Below, piece after piece: positions 47,380 through 55,799 of a stretch of DNA of 64,000 bases. The notes beneath the pieces are model-generated. The model ran no database searches and was not told where the DNA came from. It was given only the letters and a program-made list of their open reading frames with translations. Positions within the stretch are counted from its first letter, which is position 1, and each line of letters starts with the position of its first letter. The stretch covers positions 1 through 64,000 of the forward strand of contig JAGXFH010000018.1 of the NCBI GenBank assembly GCA_024637315.1, read 5' to 3'. The stretch is from Brevirhabdus sp. Lineage in GTDB: Bacteria; Pseudomonadota; Alphaproteobacteria; Rhodobacterales; Rhodobacteraceae. A program made the position numbers and the translations under genes.

Positions 47380-47667
47380 ATGAGCGATGTCATAAGCAAT
47401 GCCGTCGAGGCGTTGAATGCAAAACTGGATGCTGGTTTCGACGGCACCGCCAAGTTCGTGATCGAAGGCGAAGGTGCGGTCATGGTCGATGCGGGCGGCG
47501 CGCGTTCGGGCGACGAAGACGCCGATGTCACTCTGACTGCCGATGCCGACACCTTCCAGTCGATGATGTCGGGCGATCTCAACCCGACGGCTGCATTCAT
47601 GTCGGGCAAGCTGGCGGTCGATGGCGACATGGGCATGGCGATGAAACTCGGCTCACTTCTGGCCTGA
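47380..47667 (+). CDS. SCP2 sterol-binding domain protein
   Basis: A 95-residue single-domain protein of the SCP2 lipid-carrier fold: AKFVIEGEGAVMVDAGGARSGDEDADVTLTADADTFQSMMSGDLNPTAAFMSGKLAVDGDMGMAMKLGSLL is the family core (the LNPxxAFMxGKLxVxGDMG pattern is diagnostic). It probably binds a hydrophobic ligand such as an acyl-CoA. AAAGGA precedes ATG 47380. The hydrolase gene follows after three bases. Confidence 0.93.
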   Translation: MSDVISNAVEALNAKLDAGFDGTAKFVIEGEGAVMVDAGGARSGDEDADVTLTADADTFQSMMSGDLNPTAAFMSGKLAVDGDMGMAMKLGSLLA

Positions 47668-47670
47668 CGG

Positions 47671-48603
47671 ATGGAGGGGGCGCCTTTGCTCGATGACCTC
47701 GCGGATGGTCCGGCGAACGGACAGGCCTGGTGGTTGAAGGCAGCCGATGGTCAACGCATCCGCACGGCGTACTGGCCGGGGGGTGAAAGGGGTACGGTGC
47801 TGCTGTTCCCCGGACGAACCGAGTATATCGAAAAATATGGCCGCGCTGCCGCCGATCTTGGCAAGCGCGGCTATGGCACGCTTGCCATCGACTGGCGCGG
47901 CCAGGGACTGGCCGACCGGATGGCACGAGACCCGATGCTGGGCCATGTGCGCCGGTTCTCGGATTATCAGATGGACGTCAGGGCGATGGTCGGGCTGGCC
48001 GAGGATCTGAAGCTGCCGAAACCCTGGTTCCTGATCGCCCACTCCATGGGTGGCTGTATCGGTCTTCGCGCCTTGCATGACGGCCTGCAGGTCAATGCAG
48101 TCGCGTTTTCCGCCCCGATGTGGGGGATCAACATGGCCTCATATCTGCGTCCTGTGGCATGGACGCTGAGTCAGGCCGCCAGCTGGGTTCGCACCGACAA
48201 GATCTTCGCGCCCGGCACCAAACGCGAGTCCTACCTCAAGCTTGCCGGTTTCGACGGCAACATGCTGACCAGCGATGCCGACATGTACTGCTACATGCAG
48301 CGACACGTCGATGGCGAAGCAAGGTTCGGGCTTGGTGGCCCCAGCCTTCGATGGCTGAACGAGGCGCTGCACGAAACACTGCGTTTGCGCCGCCGCCCTG
48401 CCCCAACAATGCCGGCGATCACTTTTCTTGGCACCGACGAAACCGTCGTCGACATTCGCCCGGTCCACAGTGTCATGAACAGCTGGCCAAACGGCAGGCT
48501 GCAGATCGTCGAAGGGGCGCGCCACGAGATCATGATGGAAAAGCCGGATATCCGCGCGGCCTTCTTTGATGCCGCAGCCGAACTTTTCGCGGCCAATCGC
48601 TAG
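47671..48603 (+). CDS. alpha/beta hydrolase, lysophospholipase (PldB)-like
   Basis: A 310-residue alpha/beta hydrolase. The nucleophile elbow is AHSMGGCIGLRAL (Ser near residue 130), oxyanion-region segments are LLFPGRTEYIEKYGRAAADL and AIDWRGQGLADR, the acid is in GTDETVVDI and the catalytic His is in EGARHEIMMEKPDI near 288. The pattern fits the monoacylglycerol lipase/lysophospholipase group. Coupling to an SCP2-like lipid carrier suggests a lipid substrate, by inference. Confidence 0.9.
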   Translation: MEGAPLLDDLADGPANGQAWWLKAADGQRIRTAYWPGGERGTVLLFPGRTEYIEKYGRAAADLGKRGYGTLAIDWRGQGLADRMARDPMLGHVRRFSDYQMDVRAMVGLAEDLKLPKPWFLIAHSMGGCIGLRALHDGLQVNAVAFSAPMWGINMASYLRPVAWTLSQAASWVRTDKIFAPGTKRESYLKLAGFDGNMLTSDADMYCYMQRHVDGEARFGLGGPSLRWLNEALHETLRLRRRPAPTMPAITFLGTDETVVDIRPVHSVMNSWPNGRLQIVEGARHEIMMEKPDIRAAFFDAAAELFAANR

Positions 48604-48606
48604 CGG

Positions 48607-49374
48607 TCAATCCAGATCGTGAACGCCCTTGCTCGCAGCGCGCGCACCCTGCAAGATCCAATTGTGCTCTGACGCCATGAAGAACACATTCACTCCGTAA
48701 CCCCGCCATTCCGCTGCTTTTTCCATTGTCGGCGCCCAGGTCACGAACGCCTTGCCGGCTGCCCGCGTTGCTTCACCGACCGCCTTGTAGGCCGCGCGAA
48801 GCTCCGGCGAATCCGCATCGGTCTTGCCGTAGGAAACCGAAAGATCCGATGGGCCGATAAACAGCCCATCTATTCCAACGGTCTCGGCGATCTCAACTGC
48901 GGCCTCGACGCCCTCGGGTTCTTCGATCTGCGCCAGGACAAAGGTCTCGGCCGCGGACTGGGCCAGAACCTCTGGCATCGACCTGGTGCCCATTCCGGCC
49001 CAGCGGGTCGCACCGGCGAAACCGCGCCCGCCAAGCCCGAATCGCGCCGCTTTCGCGACCTCGGCGGCCTTGGCCGCATCGGTGACGTGCGGCACGACGA
49101 CACCGACCGCACCACTGTCCAACGCCTGCAGGATGTTCTCGGCCGTTCCCGACCCGACCCGCACGATCGCCGGGAAATCCAGCGCACGCGCCATCGCCAG
49201 ACAGGCGTCCATCGACCGCCGGTCGAACGCCGCATGTTCGACATCGAGACACACGAAATCCAGCCCTGAAATCGCCAGAACCTCGATCACGTCGTGCGCG
49301 GGTGTCTTCAGGAACGTCCCCACCAGGCGATCGCCGTCCAGCATGCGCTTCTTGAATCCGGTGGTTTTCGTCAT
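48607..49374 (-). CDS. HpcH/HpaI family aldolase
   Basis: A 255-residue class II aldolase of the HpcH/HpaI type. It has FLKTPAHDVIEVLAISGLDFVCLDVEHAAFDRRSMDACL, VRVGSGTAENILQALDSGAVGVVVPHV (substrate Arg), FVLAQIEEPEGVEAA and IDGLFIGPSDLSVSYG with the metal-binding Glu and Asp. Family members cleave 2-keto-3-deoxy acids or make malyl-type thioesters; the substrate is not predictable. It converges on the hydrolase gene with three bases between the stops. Confidence 0.9.
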   Translation of the reverse strand: MTKTTGFKKRMLDGDRLVGTFLKTPAHDVIEVLAISGLDFVCLDVEHAAFDRRSMDACLAMARALDFPAIVRVGSGTAENILQALDSGAVGVVVPHVTDAAKAAEVAKAARFGLGGRGFAGATRWAGMGTRSMPEVLAQSAAETFVLAQIEEPEGVEAAVEIAETVGIDGLFIGPSDLSVSYGKTDADSPELRAAYKAVGEATRAAGKAFVTWAPTMEKAAEWRGYGVNVFFMASEHNWILQGARAASKGVHDLD

Positions 49375-49660
49375 GATGTCCGTCTCCCCTTGTTTTGGTC
49401 TGCCTATCGATCGTCCATCGACGCTTTGCATCTCCGCCTGCAGCGACCGGTCCTTGCGTCACGTCATGCATCGAACCGTTTCATTGCGCGCGTCCGCTAC
49501 CCCCTCTAAGCGAAACCGTCGCAGAGAGAAATGAATATCGCCTCGCTCCGCCGCAAGTTGGCCCGATTTGCTTGCGTCGCGCGACTTTCGGGCTGTCGTG
49601 GGCTTGAAGGCGGGTCCCCAGTCGCCCTATGTCTGACAGGCCATGTATGAAGAGGATCCA

Positions 49661-51484
49661 ATGCGCATATCTGCCCCCAAACCCGTTTTCGACGCCAAGG
49701 CCGGTGGCGGCAAGGATCTGGGCAAGCTGCCCGATTGGGATCTGAGCGACCTTTACGCCTCGACCGACGCGAAGGAATTCAAACGCGATATCGACTGGCT
49801 CGAGAAGGCCTGCGCCGATTTCGCTGCCGACTACGAGGGCAAGCTGGCTACGCTGACCGCCGCCGAGATGCTGCGTTGTGTGTTGCGATACGAAAAGATC
49901 GACTTGATCGCGGGACGGATCATGTCCTTTGCCGGGCTGCGCTACTATCAGAAAACCACCGATGCCGAACGCGCCAAGTTCATGTCCGACTGCCAGGACC
50001 GGATCACCAAATTCACGACGCCGCTGGTCTTCTTTTCGCTGGAACTGAACCGGATCGAGGATGCAGCCCTCGACAAGCTCTTTACCGAGAACGCCGAGCT
50101 GGCCCGCTACAAGCCGATCTTCGACCGGATGCGGGCAATGCGGCCCTATCAGCTGTCGGATGAACTGGAGAAGTTCCTGCACGACCAGTCCACCGTCGGC
50201 GCAGCGGCCTGGAACAGGCTTTTCGATGAAACCATCGCCGGGCTGGAATTCAAGATTGATGACGAGGCCATGGGCCTCGAGGCGGTGCTGAACCTGCTGT
50301 CGGAACAGGACCGGAACCTCCGCGAAAAGGCGGCGCGTGAACTGGCGAGGGTCTTTGGTGAAAACGTCAGGCTGTTTGCCCGCGTCCACAACACCCTGGC
50401 CAAGGAAAAAGAAATCGAGGACCGCTGGCGCAAGATGCCGACGCCGCAGACTGGTCGTCACCTGGCAAACCAGGTGGAACCGGAGGTGGTAGAGGCCTTG
50501 CGCGACGCGGTTGTTGCCGCCTATCCCAAGCTCTCGCATCGCTACTACGAGTTGAAGCGCAAATGGCTGGGCCTCGACAAGCTGGAGGTCTGGGACCGCA
50601 ATGCGCCCCTGCCGATGGAAAGCACCCGTGTGGTCAACTGGGAGGAAGCCACGAAAACCGTGATGGACGCCTATGCGCAGTTCTCACCGAAAATGGCGGA
50701 TCTCGCGCAGCCGTTCTTCCGCGATGGCTGGATCGACGCGGGTGTCAAGCCCGGAAAGGCGCCGGGTGCCTTCGCGCATCCCACGGTGGTCGATGTGCAT
50801 CCCTACGTGATGCTGAATTACCTTGGCAAACCGCGCGACGTGATGACGCTGGCGCATGAGCTGGGACATGGCGTGCATCAGGTACTGGCGGCGGGCCAGG
50901 GCGAGCTTCTTGCATCGACGCCGCTGACGCTGGCCGAAACGGCCTCGGTATTCGGCGAGATGCTGACCTTCCGCAAGCTTCTGGCCGGGGCGAGGAACCA
51001 GGCCGAAAAGAAGGTCCTGCTGGCTGGCAAGGTCGAGGACATGATCAACACCGTCGTCCGACAGATCGCGTTCTATGATTTCGAATGCAAGCTGCACGAC
51101 GCGCGACGCACTGGCGAGCTTACGCCCGACGACATCAACGCGCTCTGGATGTCGGTGCAAGCCGAAAGCCTCGGGCCTGCAATGACCTTCATGGAAGGTT
51201 ACGAGACCTTCTGGGCCTACATCCCGCATTTCGTCCACTCGCCGTTCTATGTCTACGCCTATGCGTTCGGCGACGGCCTGGTGAACGCGCTTTACGCGGT
51301 CTACGAAGAGGGCCGCGAAGGCTTCGAGGACAAGTATTTCGATATGCTCAAGGCCGGCGGATCAAAGCACCACAAGGATCTGCTTGCACCGTTCGGGCTG
51401 GATGCGAGCGATCCGAAATTCTGGGACAAGGGCCTGTCGATGATCTCGGGCATGATCGACGAGTTGGAGGCGATGGAGGATTAA
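49661..51484 (+). CDS. pepF: M3 family oligoendopeptidase F
   Basis: A 607-residue cytosolic zinc metallopeptidase that degrades short peptides. The zinc motif is TLAHELGHGVHQVLA (HExxH near residue 403), with the third ligand Glu in TPLTLAETASVFGEMLTF 24 residues later. The N-terminal helical half is the PepF type (LPDWDLSDLYAS). ATG 49661 has GAGG five bases upstream; an in-frame ATG at 49643 would add MYEEDP. It overlaps the convergent oxidoreductase gene by four bases. Confidence 0.95.
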   Translation: MRISAPKPVFDAKAGGGKDLGKLPDWDLSDLYASTDAKEFKRDIDWLEKACADFAADYEGKLATLTAAEMLRCVLRYEKIDLIAGRIMSFAGLRYYQKTTDAERAKFMSDCQDRITKFTTPLVFFSLELNRIEDAALDKLFTENAELARYKPIFDRMRAMRPYQLSDELEKFLHDQSTVGAAAWNRLFDETIAGLEFKIDDEAMGLEAVLNLLSEQDRNLREKAARELARVFGENVRLFARVHNTLAKEKEIEDRWRKMPTPQTGRHLANQVEPEVVEALRDAVVAAYPKLSHRYYELKRKWLGLDKLEVWDRNAPLPMESTRVVNWEEATKTVMDAYAQFSPKMADLAQPFFRDGWIDAGVKPGKAPGAFAHPTVVDVHPYVMLNYLGKPRDVMTLAHELGHGVHQVLAAGQGELLASTPLTLAETASVFGEMLTFRKLLAGARNQAEKKVLLAGKVEDMINTVVRQIAFYDFECKLHDARRTGELTPDDINALWMSVQAESLGPAMTFMEGYETFWAYIPHFVHSPFYVYAYAFGDGLVNALYAVYEEGREGFEDKYFDMLKAGGSKHHKDLLAPFGLDASDPKFWDKGLSMISGMIDELEAMED

Positions 51485-52449
51485 TCCTCGGCGCCCGCAT
51501 AGATCATGTCGATCATCCGCTGATTGCCGCGCGAGAACTCCAGCGTGCAGGGATAATCCGCGCCAGTCAGGACCGATGCATTGAAGGCGCTGATCTGCTC
51601 GACATAGTGATCGACCAGCGGGAAGCGTTCCAGCCGGACAGCGCCCGACCGATCGCGGACCTCAAGCACATCATCGCCGTAAAGTTTGGCGTTGAATGGG
51701 GTTTTCACGCTGATCCAGCCGTCAGTCCCATGGAACAGCATGTGCTGGTAGGGATGCATACGCATCGAGACGTAGAAATCCATCGTGAATGATGGAAACT
51801 CGGCCCAGACACGCGCCGTGGCGTCGATCCCACGCTCCCAGGTGATCTGCGAGCGGACCTTTTCCGGCTCCTCGGACGTCGCGAAACGCGCCGTGACCGA
51901 CGGATAGACACCGATATCGCGCAGCGCTCCGCCGCCTTGGGCGGCATCGTTGCGGATGTTCTCCGGGTCGTCGTTGAAGAAACTGAAACCGCCCTGGACA
52001 TGGCGCAACGTGCCGATCGCGCCCTCGGCCAGCAATTGCCGCACCCGGTGCCATTGCGGATGATGCACGACCATGAAGGCCTCGGCGGCAAGCAGCCCCG
52101 AGGCGTCCCGCGCCGCGATCAGCCCGTCGATCTCGTCGGACTTCAGCGCGATGGGCTTTTCGCACAGCACGTGCTTGCCCGCCGCCAGCGCCCGCCGGGT
52201 CCATTCGACATGCTCGCCGTTGGGCAGCGGGATATAGACCGCGTCGATATCAGGGCTGGCAAGAAGCGCCTCGTAGTCATCAAAGAGGGCGACGTCGCGG
52301 TAGGGCCGAGCCAGCGCTTCGGCCTTGCCGGGCGTCCGGCTGGCAATCGCAGCGACGTGGCCCGCCGTGCTGTTGTGGATCGCCGGACAAAGCCATTCCT
52401 TGGCAATCTTCGCGGCGCCCAGAACGCCCCAGCGTACCGATTCGGTCAT
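51481..52449 (-). CDS. Gfo/Idh/MocA family NAD(P)-dependent oxidoreductase
   Basis: A 322-residue two-domain dehydrogenase. The Rossmann fold is at the N-terminus (WGVLGAAKIAKEWLCPAI, AIASRTPGKAEALARPY, DIDAVYIPLPNGEHVEW), the catalytic Lys is in VLCEKPIALKSDEID near residue 95, and the C-terminal substrate domain has EAFMVVHHPQWHRVRQLLAEGAIG and GGALRDIGVYPSVTARF. Substrates in this family are sugars, inositols or diols; none can be assigned here. Confidence 0.92.
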   Translation of the reverse strand: MTESVRWGVLGAAKIAKEWLCPAIHNSTAGHVAAIASRTPGKAEALARPYRDVALFDDYEALLASPDIDAVYIPLPNGEHVEWTRRALAAGKHVLCEKPIALKSDEIDGLIAARDASGLLAAEAFMVVHHPQWHRVRQLLAEGAIGTLRHVQGGFSFFNDDPENIRNDAAQGGGALRDIGVYPSVTARFATSEEPEKVRSQITWERGIDATARVWAEFPSFTMDFYVSMRMHPYQHMLFHGTDGWISVKTPFNAKLYGDDVLEVRDRSGAVRLERFPLVDHYVEQISAFNASVLTGADYPCTLEFSRGNQRMIDMIYAGAED

Positions 52450-52514
52450 CTCACCCTCCGTGTTTCACGGCAGAGCTATCATGGACCGCTTTACCCGTTC
52501 CATCCCAAAGCCTG

Positions 52515-52823
52515 TCAGCCCCACTTTTTCCAGGGAAACGGTTTGACCTCACTCGCGCCGGACTGAAACCGGGCGACTTCGTGCAGCCAGGTGCCCAGAT
52601 CGCGTCCAAACTCGACCAACAAATGGTTCTTTTCCTTCGCAAAAAGCATCCACAGAAACTGCACCAGCGCAACCACCCACAGGATCGTTTCGGCCAAAGC
52701 GAACAAGAGCGCAAATACCAGCATCCAGAGCCCGCGCAGCCAAACGCTGCCCGAGCCATCGAATTCACCCCGTCCGTCTTCCGGTTCTTTCAGTTCTATC
52801 GGATCGTCGTTCATGTCGGTCAT
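52515..52823 (-). CDS. DUF4389 domain membrane protein
   Basis: A 102-residue protein with an acidic N-terminus, then two closely spaced hydrophobic segments (WLRGLWMLVFALLFALAETILWVVALVQFLWMLFA) and a C-terminal KNHLLVEFGRDLGTWLHEVARFQSGASEVKPFPW. This pattern is DUF4389, of unknown function. AGGAG precedes ATG. It lies between the oxidoreductase and rpoH, all on the minus strand. Confidence 0.88.
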   Translation of the reverse strand: MTDMNDDPIELKEPEDGRGEFDGSGSVWLRGLWMLVFALLFALAETILWVVALVQFLWMLFAKEKNHLLVEFGRDLGTWLHEVARFQSGASEVKPFPWKKWG

Positions 52824-52956
52824 CCATCACTCCTGCACGTGTAGTGCCAGACTGCCAACCGCACGGTACGTGGGGAAGGCCCGTGCCAGCCGGCCATCCT
52901 CACTTCTGCGCCTCTCGGCTGGATTTGATCGGCGAGATCCCCAGATCTGCCGATGT

Positions 52957-53853
52957 TCAGGCCTCTTCCAGCATACCACGCCGGGACGCCAGTTCACGCA
53001 TCTTCAGTTGCAGCTTTTCGAACGCTCGCACCTCGATCTGCCGGATCCGCTCTCGGCTGACGTCGTACTGGCCGGAGAGATCCTCCAGCGTGACCGGATT
53101 ATCCTGCAAGCGACGCTGCGTGAGGATATCACGCTCTCGGTCGTTCAGAACCTCCATGGCCTTTTCCAGCAGTTCGCGGCGCGCTTCCAACTCGTCTTTC
53201 TCGGCATAATCACCGGCCTGGTCGGCATCCTCGTCCTCCAGCCAATCCTGCCATTGGGTCGAACTGTCGCCTTCCTGGCCGATCATGACGTTCAGGCTGG
53301 CATCGCCGCCCGACAGCCGCCGGTTCATCGAAATGACCTCGTCTTCCGTCACGCCGAGATCGGTTGCGATCCGGGCCACATTTTCCGGCCTCAGATCACC
53401 CTCTTCCAGCGCGCCGATGCGGTTCTTGGCCTTCCGGAGGTTGAAGAACAGTTTCTTCTGGGCGCTGGTGGTGCCGAGTTTGACAAGGCTCCAAGACCTG
53501 AGGATGTATTCCTGTATCGAGGCGCGGATCCACCACATCGCGTAGGTTGCCAGACGGAACCCCTTTTCAGGATCAAACCGCTTGACGGCCTGCATCAGGC
53601 CCACATTGGCCTCGGAAATCACCTCTGCTTGTGGCAGGCCGTAGCCGCGGTAGCCCATCGCAATCTTGGCGGCCAGACGCAGGTGGCTGGTGACCATCTT
53701 GTGGGCGGCCTCGGTATCCTGATGATCCACCCAGCGCTTGGCCAGCATGTATTCCTCTTCCGGCTCCAGCATCGGAAACTTGCGAATCTCCTGCATGTAG
53801 CGGTTCAACCCCTGTTCGGGGGAAGGCGCGGGAAGATTTGTGTAAGTGCTCAT
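52957..53853 (-). CDS. rpoH: heat-shock sigma factor RpoH (sigma-32)
   Basis: A 298-residue sigma factor. Region 2 contains AHKMVTSHLRLAAKIAMGYRGYGLPQAEVISEANVGLMQAVKRFDPEKGFRLATYAMWWIRASIQEYILRSWSLVK (2.1-2.4). The RpoH box lies near residue 130 (QKKLFFNLRKAK). Region 4 with its helix-turn-helix is RRLQDNPVTLEDLSGQYDVSRERIRQIEVRAFEKL. It directs polymerase to heat-shock genes. A matching sigma-32-type promoter lies 45 bases upstream, suggesting self-regulation. Rhodobacterales often carry two rpoH paralogues; only one is visible here. Confidence 0.96.
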   Translation of the reverse strand: MSTYTNLPAPSPEQGLNRYMQEIRKFPMLEPEEEYMLAKRWVDHQDTEAAHKMVTSHLRLAAKIAMGYRGYGLPQAEVISEANVGLMQAVKRFDPEKGFRLATYAMWWIRASIQEYILRSWSLVKLGTTSAQKKLFFNLRKAKNRIGALEEGDLRPENVARIATDLGVTEDEVISMNRRLSGGDASLNVMIGQEGDSSTQWQDWLEDEDADQAGDYAEKDELEARRELLEKAMEVLNDRERDILTQRRLQDNPVTLEDLSGQYDVSRERIRQIEVRAFEKLQLKMRELASRRGMLEEA

Positions 53854-53897
53854 GTATTCGTGCCCCTCTCAGCCCTTATGTATAAAGGCTTAACATC

Positions 53898-53926
53898 AAA
53901 TAGGGAAGTCGATTGTCCGGTTCAAG
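53898..53926 (-). promoter_or_regulatory. sigma-32-type promoter upstream of rpoH
   Basis: On the minus strand CTTGAA (53926-53921) is followed after 15 bases by CCCTATTT (53905-53898), close to the heat-shock consensus CTTGAA-N13-15-CCCATnT. The -10 element ends 45 bases before the rpoH start codon, leaving a short leader. This is the pattern expected if RpoH drives its own gene under heat stress. Confidence 0.55.
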
Positions 53927-54024
53927 ACGTGCCTCATATCGATAATCCTTTTACCAATTATGAACCCAGTTCCGTCGCGCCGCCACCCATGTGTCAATTT
54001 TTCACATGCTTGTGCGGCGTCGTG

Positions 54025-55050
54025 TCACCGTCTCAGTTCGGCCAGAAGCGCCGCCATGTCGCCCGGCAACGGGGCTTCGAAGCGCAGGTGCTCGCGTGAG
54101 ACGGGATGTTCGAACCCCAGAACCGCCGCGTGCAGCGCCTGACGCGGAAATCCGGCCGCCATTGCGACGGCAGGCGCGGGCAGCGCCTTGGCATTCAGCT
54201 TGCGCCGTCCGCCATAGGTCTGGTCGCCGATCAGGCCATGACCGGAATGGGCCAGATGCACCCGGATCTGATGTGTGCGCCCGGTCTCCAGCCAGCACGC
54301 GACCAATGCCGCCACCGGAGGCGTGCCGAAGGTTTCCATCGTCCGTACCCGGGTCACCGCATGGCGGCCACCCTGAAACAGAACCGCCTGTTTTTGACGG
54401 TCGGTCCTGTGGCGGGCCAGCTGGGTGGTGATGCGCATGATGTTCCCCGCCTCGAAGCTGACGCCCCTGGTGCCGCGCAAGCGCGGGTCGGCGGCATCGG
54501 GAACACCGTGGACGACAGCTAGGTAGCACCGTTCCACCGTGTGCTTCTCGAACTGGACCGCCAGCCCGTGATGGGCCTTGTCCGATTTCGCCACCACAAG
54601 CAGTCCGCTGGTGTCCTTGTCGATCCGGTGAACAATACCGGGGCGCTTTTCTCCGCCCACACCCGACAGGTTGCCGCCGAAATGATGCAAGAGCGCGTTG
54701 ACCAGCGTCCCGCCCGGTGTGCCGGGGGCGGGATGCACGACCATGCCGACGGGCTTGTCGATAACGATCAGGTCGTCATCCTCCCAGATGACGTCCAGCG
54801 GGATATCCTCTGGCTCGATATGGCTTTCGACGGCGTCAGGCACGGCAAGGGCGTAGACCTCGCCCTCGGCGACCTTCGCCTTCTGGTCCTTCACCACGAT
54901 CCCGTCCCGTGTCACCGCGCCATCCGCGATGAGCCGCACGATGCGCGATCGGGACAGGTTCGCATCCTCTGGCACATCGCGCGCCAGCGCCTTATCAAGG
55001 CGGTCGGGGGGATTTGGCCCAATGGCGACAAAAAAATCAGAGACGGACAT
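54025..55050 (-). CDS. rluD: 23S rRNA pseudouridine synthase, RluD-like (RluA family)
   Basis: A 341-residue enzyme with an N-terminal S4 domain (RLDKALARDVPEDANLSRSRIVRLIADGAVT) and RluA-family catalytic domain. The catalytic Asp is in RPGIVHRIDKDTSGLLVVAKSD near residue 140; other motifs are VIDKPVGMVVHPAPG and LETGRTHQIRVHLAHSGHGLIGDQTYGG. RluD modifies helix 69 of 23S rRNA. The ATG at 55050 overlaps the ATG of the divergent DUF6476 gene through a shared CATG. Confidence 0.95.
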   Translation of the reverse strand: MSVSDFFVAIGPNPPDRLDKALARDVPEDANLSRSRIVRLIADGAVTRDGIVVKDQKAKVAEGEVYALAVPDAVESHIEPEDIPLDVIWEDDDLIVIDKPVGMVVHPAPGTPGGTLVNALLHHFGGNLSGVGGEKRPGIVHRIDKDTSGLLVVAKSDKAHHGLAVQFEKHTVERCYLAVVHGVPDAADPRLRGTRGVSFEAGNIMRITTQLARHRTDRQKQAVLFQGGRHAVTRVRTMETFGTPPVAALVACWLETGRTHQIRVHLAHSGHGLIGDQTYGGRRKLNAKALPAPAVAMAAGFPRQALHAAVLGFEHPVSREHLRFEAPLPGDMAALLAELRR

Positions 55051-55360
55051 GGACGAGGCTTCCCTAACAGTGGCCGAGGCGAAGAACCTGCGCTTCCTGC
55101 GGATTCTGGTGACGGCCCTGACGACGACGATGATTGTGGGCCTTCTAGCCATCGTCACCCTGCTTGTCATCCGCTTCAGCGGTCCCGGCCAAAGCATCGC
55201 CCTGCCCGCAAGCATCGCGCTTCCGGCCGGCACCGGGGTAAGCGCCTTCACCCGCGGTCCGACATGGCTTGCCGTGGTGACGACCGACAGCCGCATCCTG
55301 ATTTATTCAATTGACGGGCAAAGCCTGCTGCAAGAGATCGCAGTGGTTTCGCAGGACTAG
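55049..55360 (+). CDS. DUF6476 family small membrane-anchored protein
   Basis: About 103 residues: short polar N-terminus, one transmembrane helix (ILVTALTTTMIVGLLAIVTLLVIRF), then an extracytoplasmic part (SIALPASIALPAGTGVSAFTRGPTWLAVVTTDSRILIYSIDGQSLLQEI). It matches the alphaproteobacterial DUF6476 pattern; function unknown. ATG 55049 lies head-to-head with the rluD start. An in-frame ATG at 55022 (nine residues earlier) would increase the overlap with rluD to 29 bases. Confidence 0.85.
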   Translation: MDEASLTVAEAKNLRFLRILVTALTTTMIVGLLAIVTLLVIRFSGPGQSIALPASIALPAGTGVSAFTRGPTWLAVVTTDSRILIYSIDGQSLLQEIAVVSQD

Positions 55361-55365
55361 GATGG

Positions 55366-55442
55366 TGGTACCGCCTTCCCGGCTTGAACGGGAGACCTCT
55401 GGATCCACAATCCAGCGCTCTAACCAACTGAGCTAAGGCGGC
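55366..55442 (-). tRNA. tRNA-His (GTG)
   Basis: A complete 77-base cloverleaf including CCA. The 5' acceptor is GCCGCCT, the D arm TAGCTCAGTTGGTTAGAGC, the anticodon stem-loop CTGGA-TTGTGGA-TCCAG with anticodon GTG, the T arm TCCCGTTCAAGCCGGGA, and the 3' acceptor AGGCGGT followed by A73 and CCA. Base -1 is T, so no G-1 is encoded; the first pair is G1:U72 and the discriminator is A73. This combination is the alphaproteobacterial tRNA-His variant. Confidence 0.96.
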
Positions 55443-55589
55443 ACGTGGGGCGATTTACCCATGCCGGGGCGCGATTGCAAGAGGACTTGCCAAGGATCTC
55501 ATCCGATTTCGGCCATGCCTAGACTACAACGCCCCTTGTCCGGCAGCCGCCAAAGCGGTACTTCCCGCCCGTCCCGAAGGAGGATGAAC

Positions 55590-55799
55590 ATGGGTATCGA
55601 CAAGGAAAGCGACGTCAGCGCCAATCTGCAGATCGGGCCGACCACCCTCGGCATGGTGCGTATCTATGTCGAAGGCAACGGGATCGACCTGCCGCTCGAT
55701 TTCGATCCGGATGAAGCCGAGGAGATCGCCGACGAAATTCGCGCAGCCGCTATCAGCGCGCGGTCGATGACAACGAAGAAGGGCCCCAAGCGACGCTGA
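55590..55799 (+). CDS. DUF6324 family small protein
   Basis: A 69-residue soluble protein, NLQIGPTTLGMVRIYVEGNGIDLPLDFDPDEAEEIADEIRAAAISARSM, with a predicted beta-hairpin followed by a helix and a basic tail. It matches the DUF6324 pattern; function unknown. An excellent AAGGAGG site precedes ATG 55590. Its last 47 bases overlap the end of mmcB on the opposite strand. Confidence 0.85.
   Translation: MGIDKESDVSANLQIGPTTLGMVRIYVEGNGIDLPLDFDPDEAEEIADEIRAAAISARSMTTKKGPKRR

Noticed and set aside
53985-54010. Imperfect CATGTG/CACATG hairpin after rluD as an intrinsic terminator
   Set aside because: The stem is only six pairs and no T-tract follows on the rluD strand.
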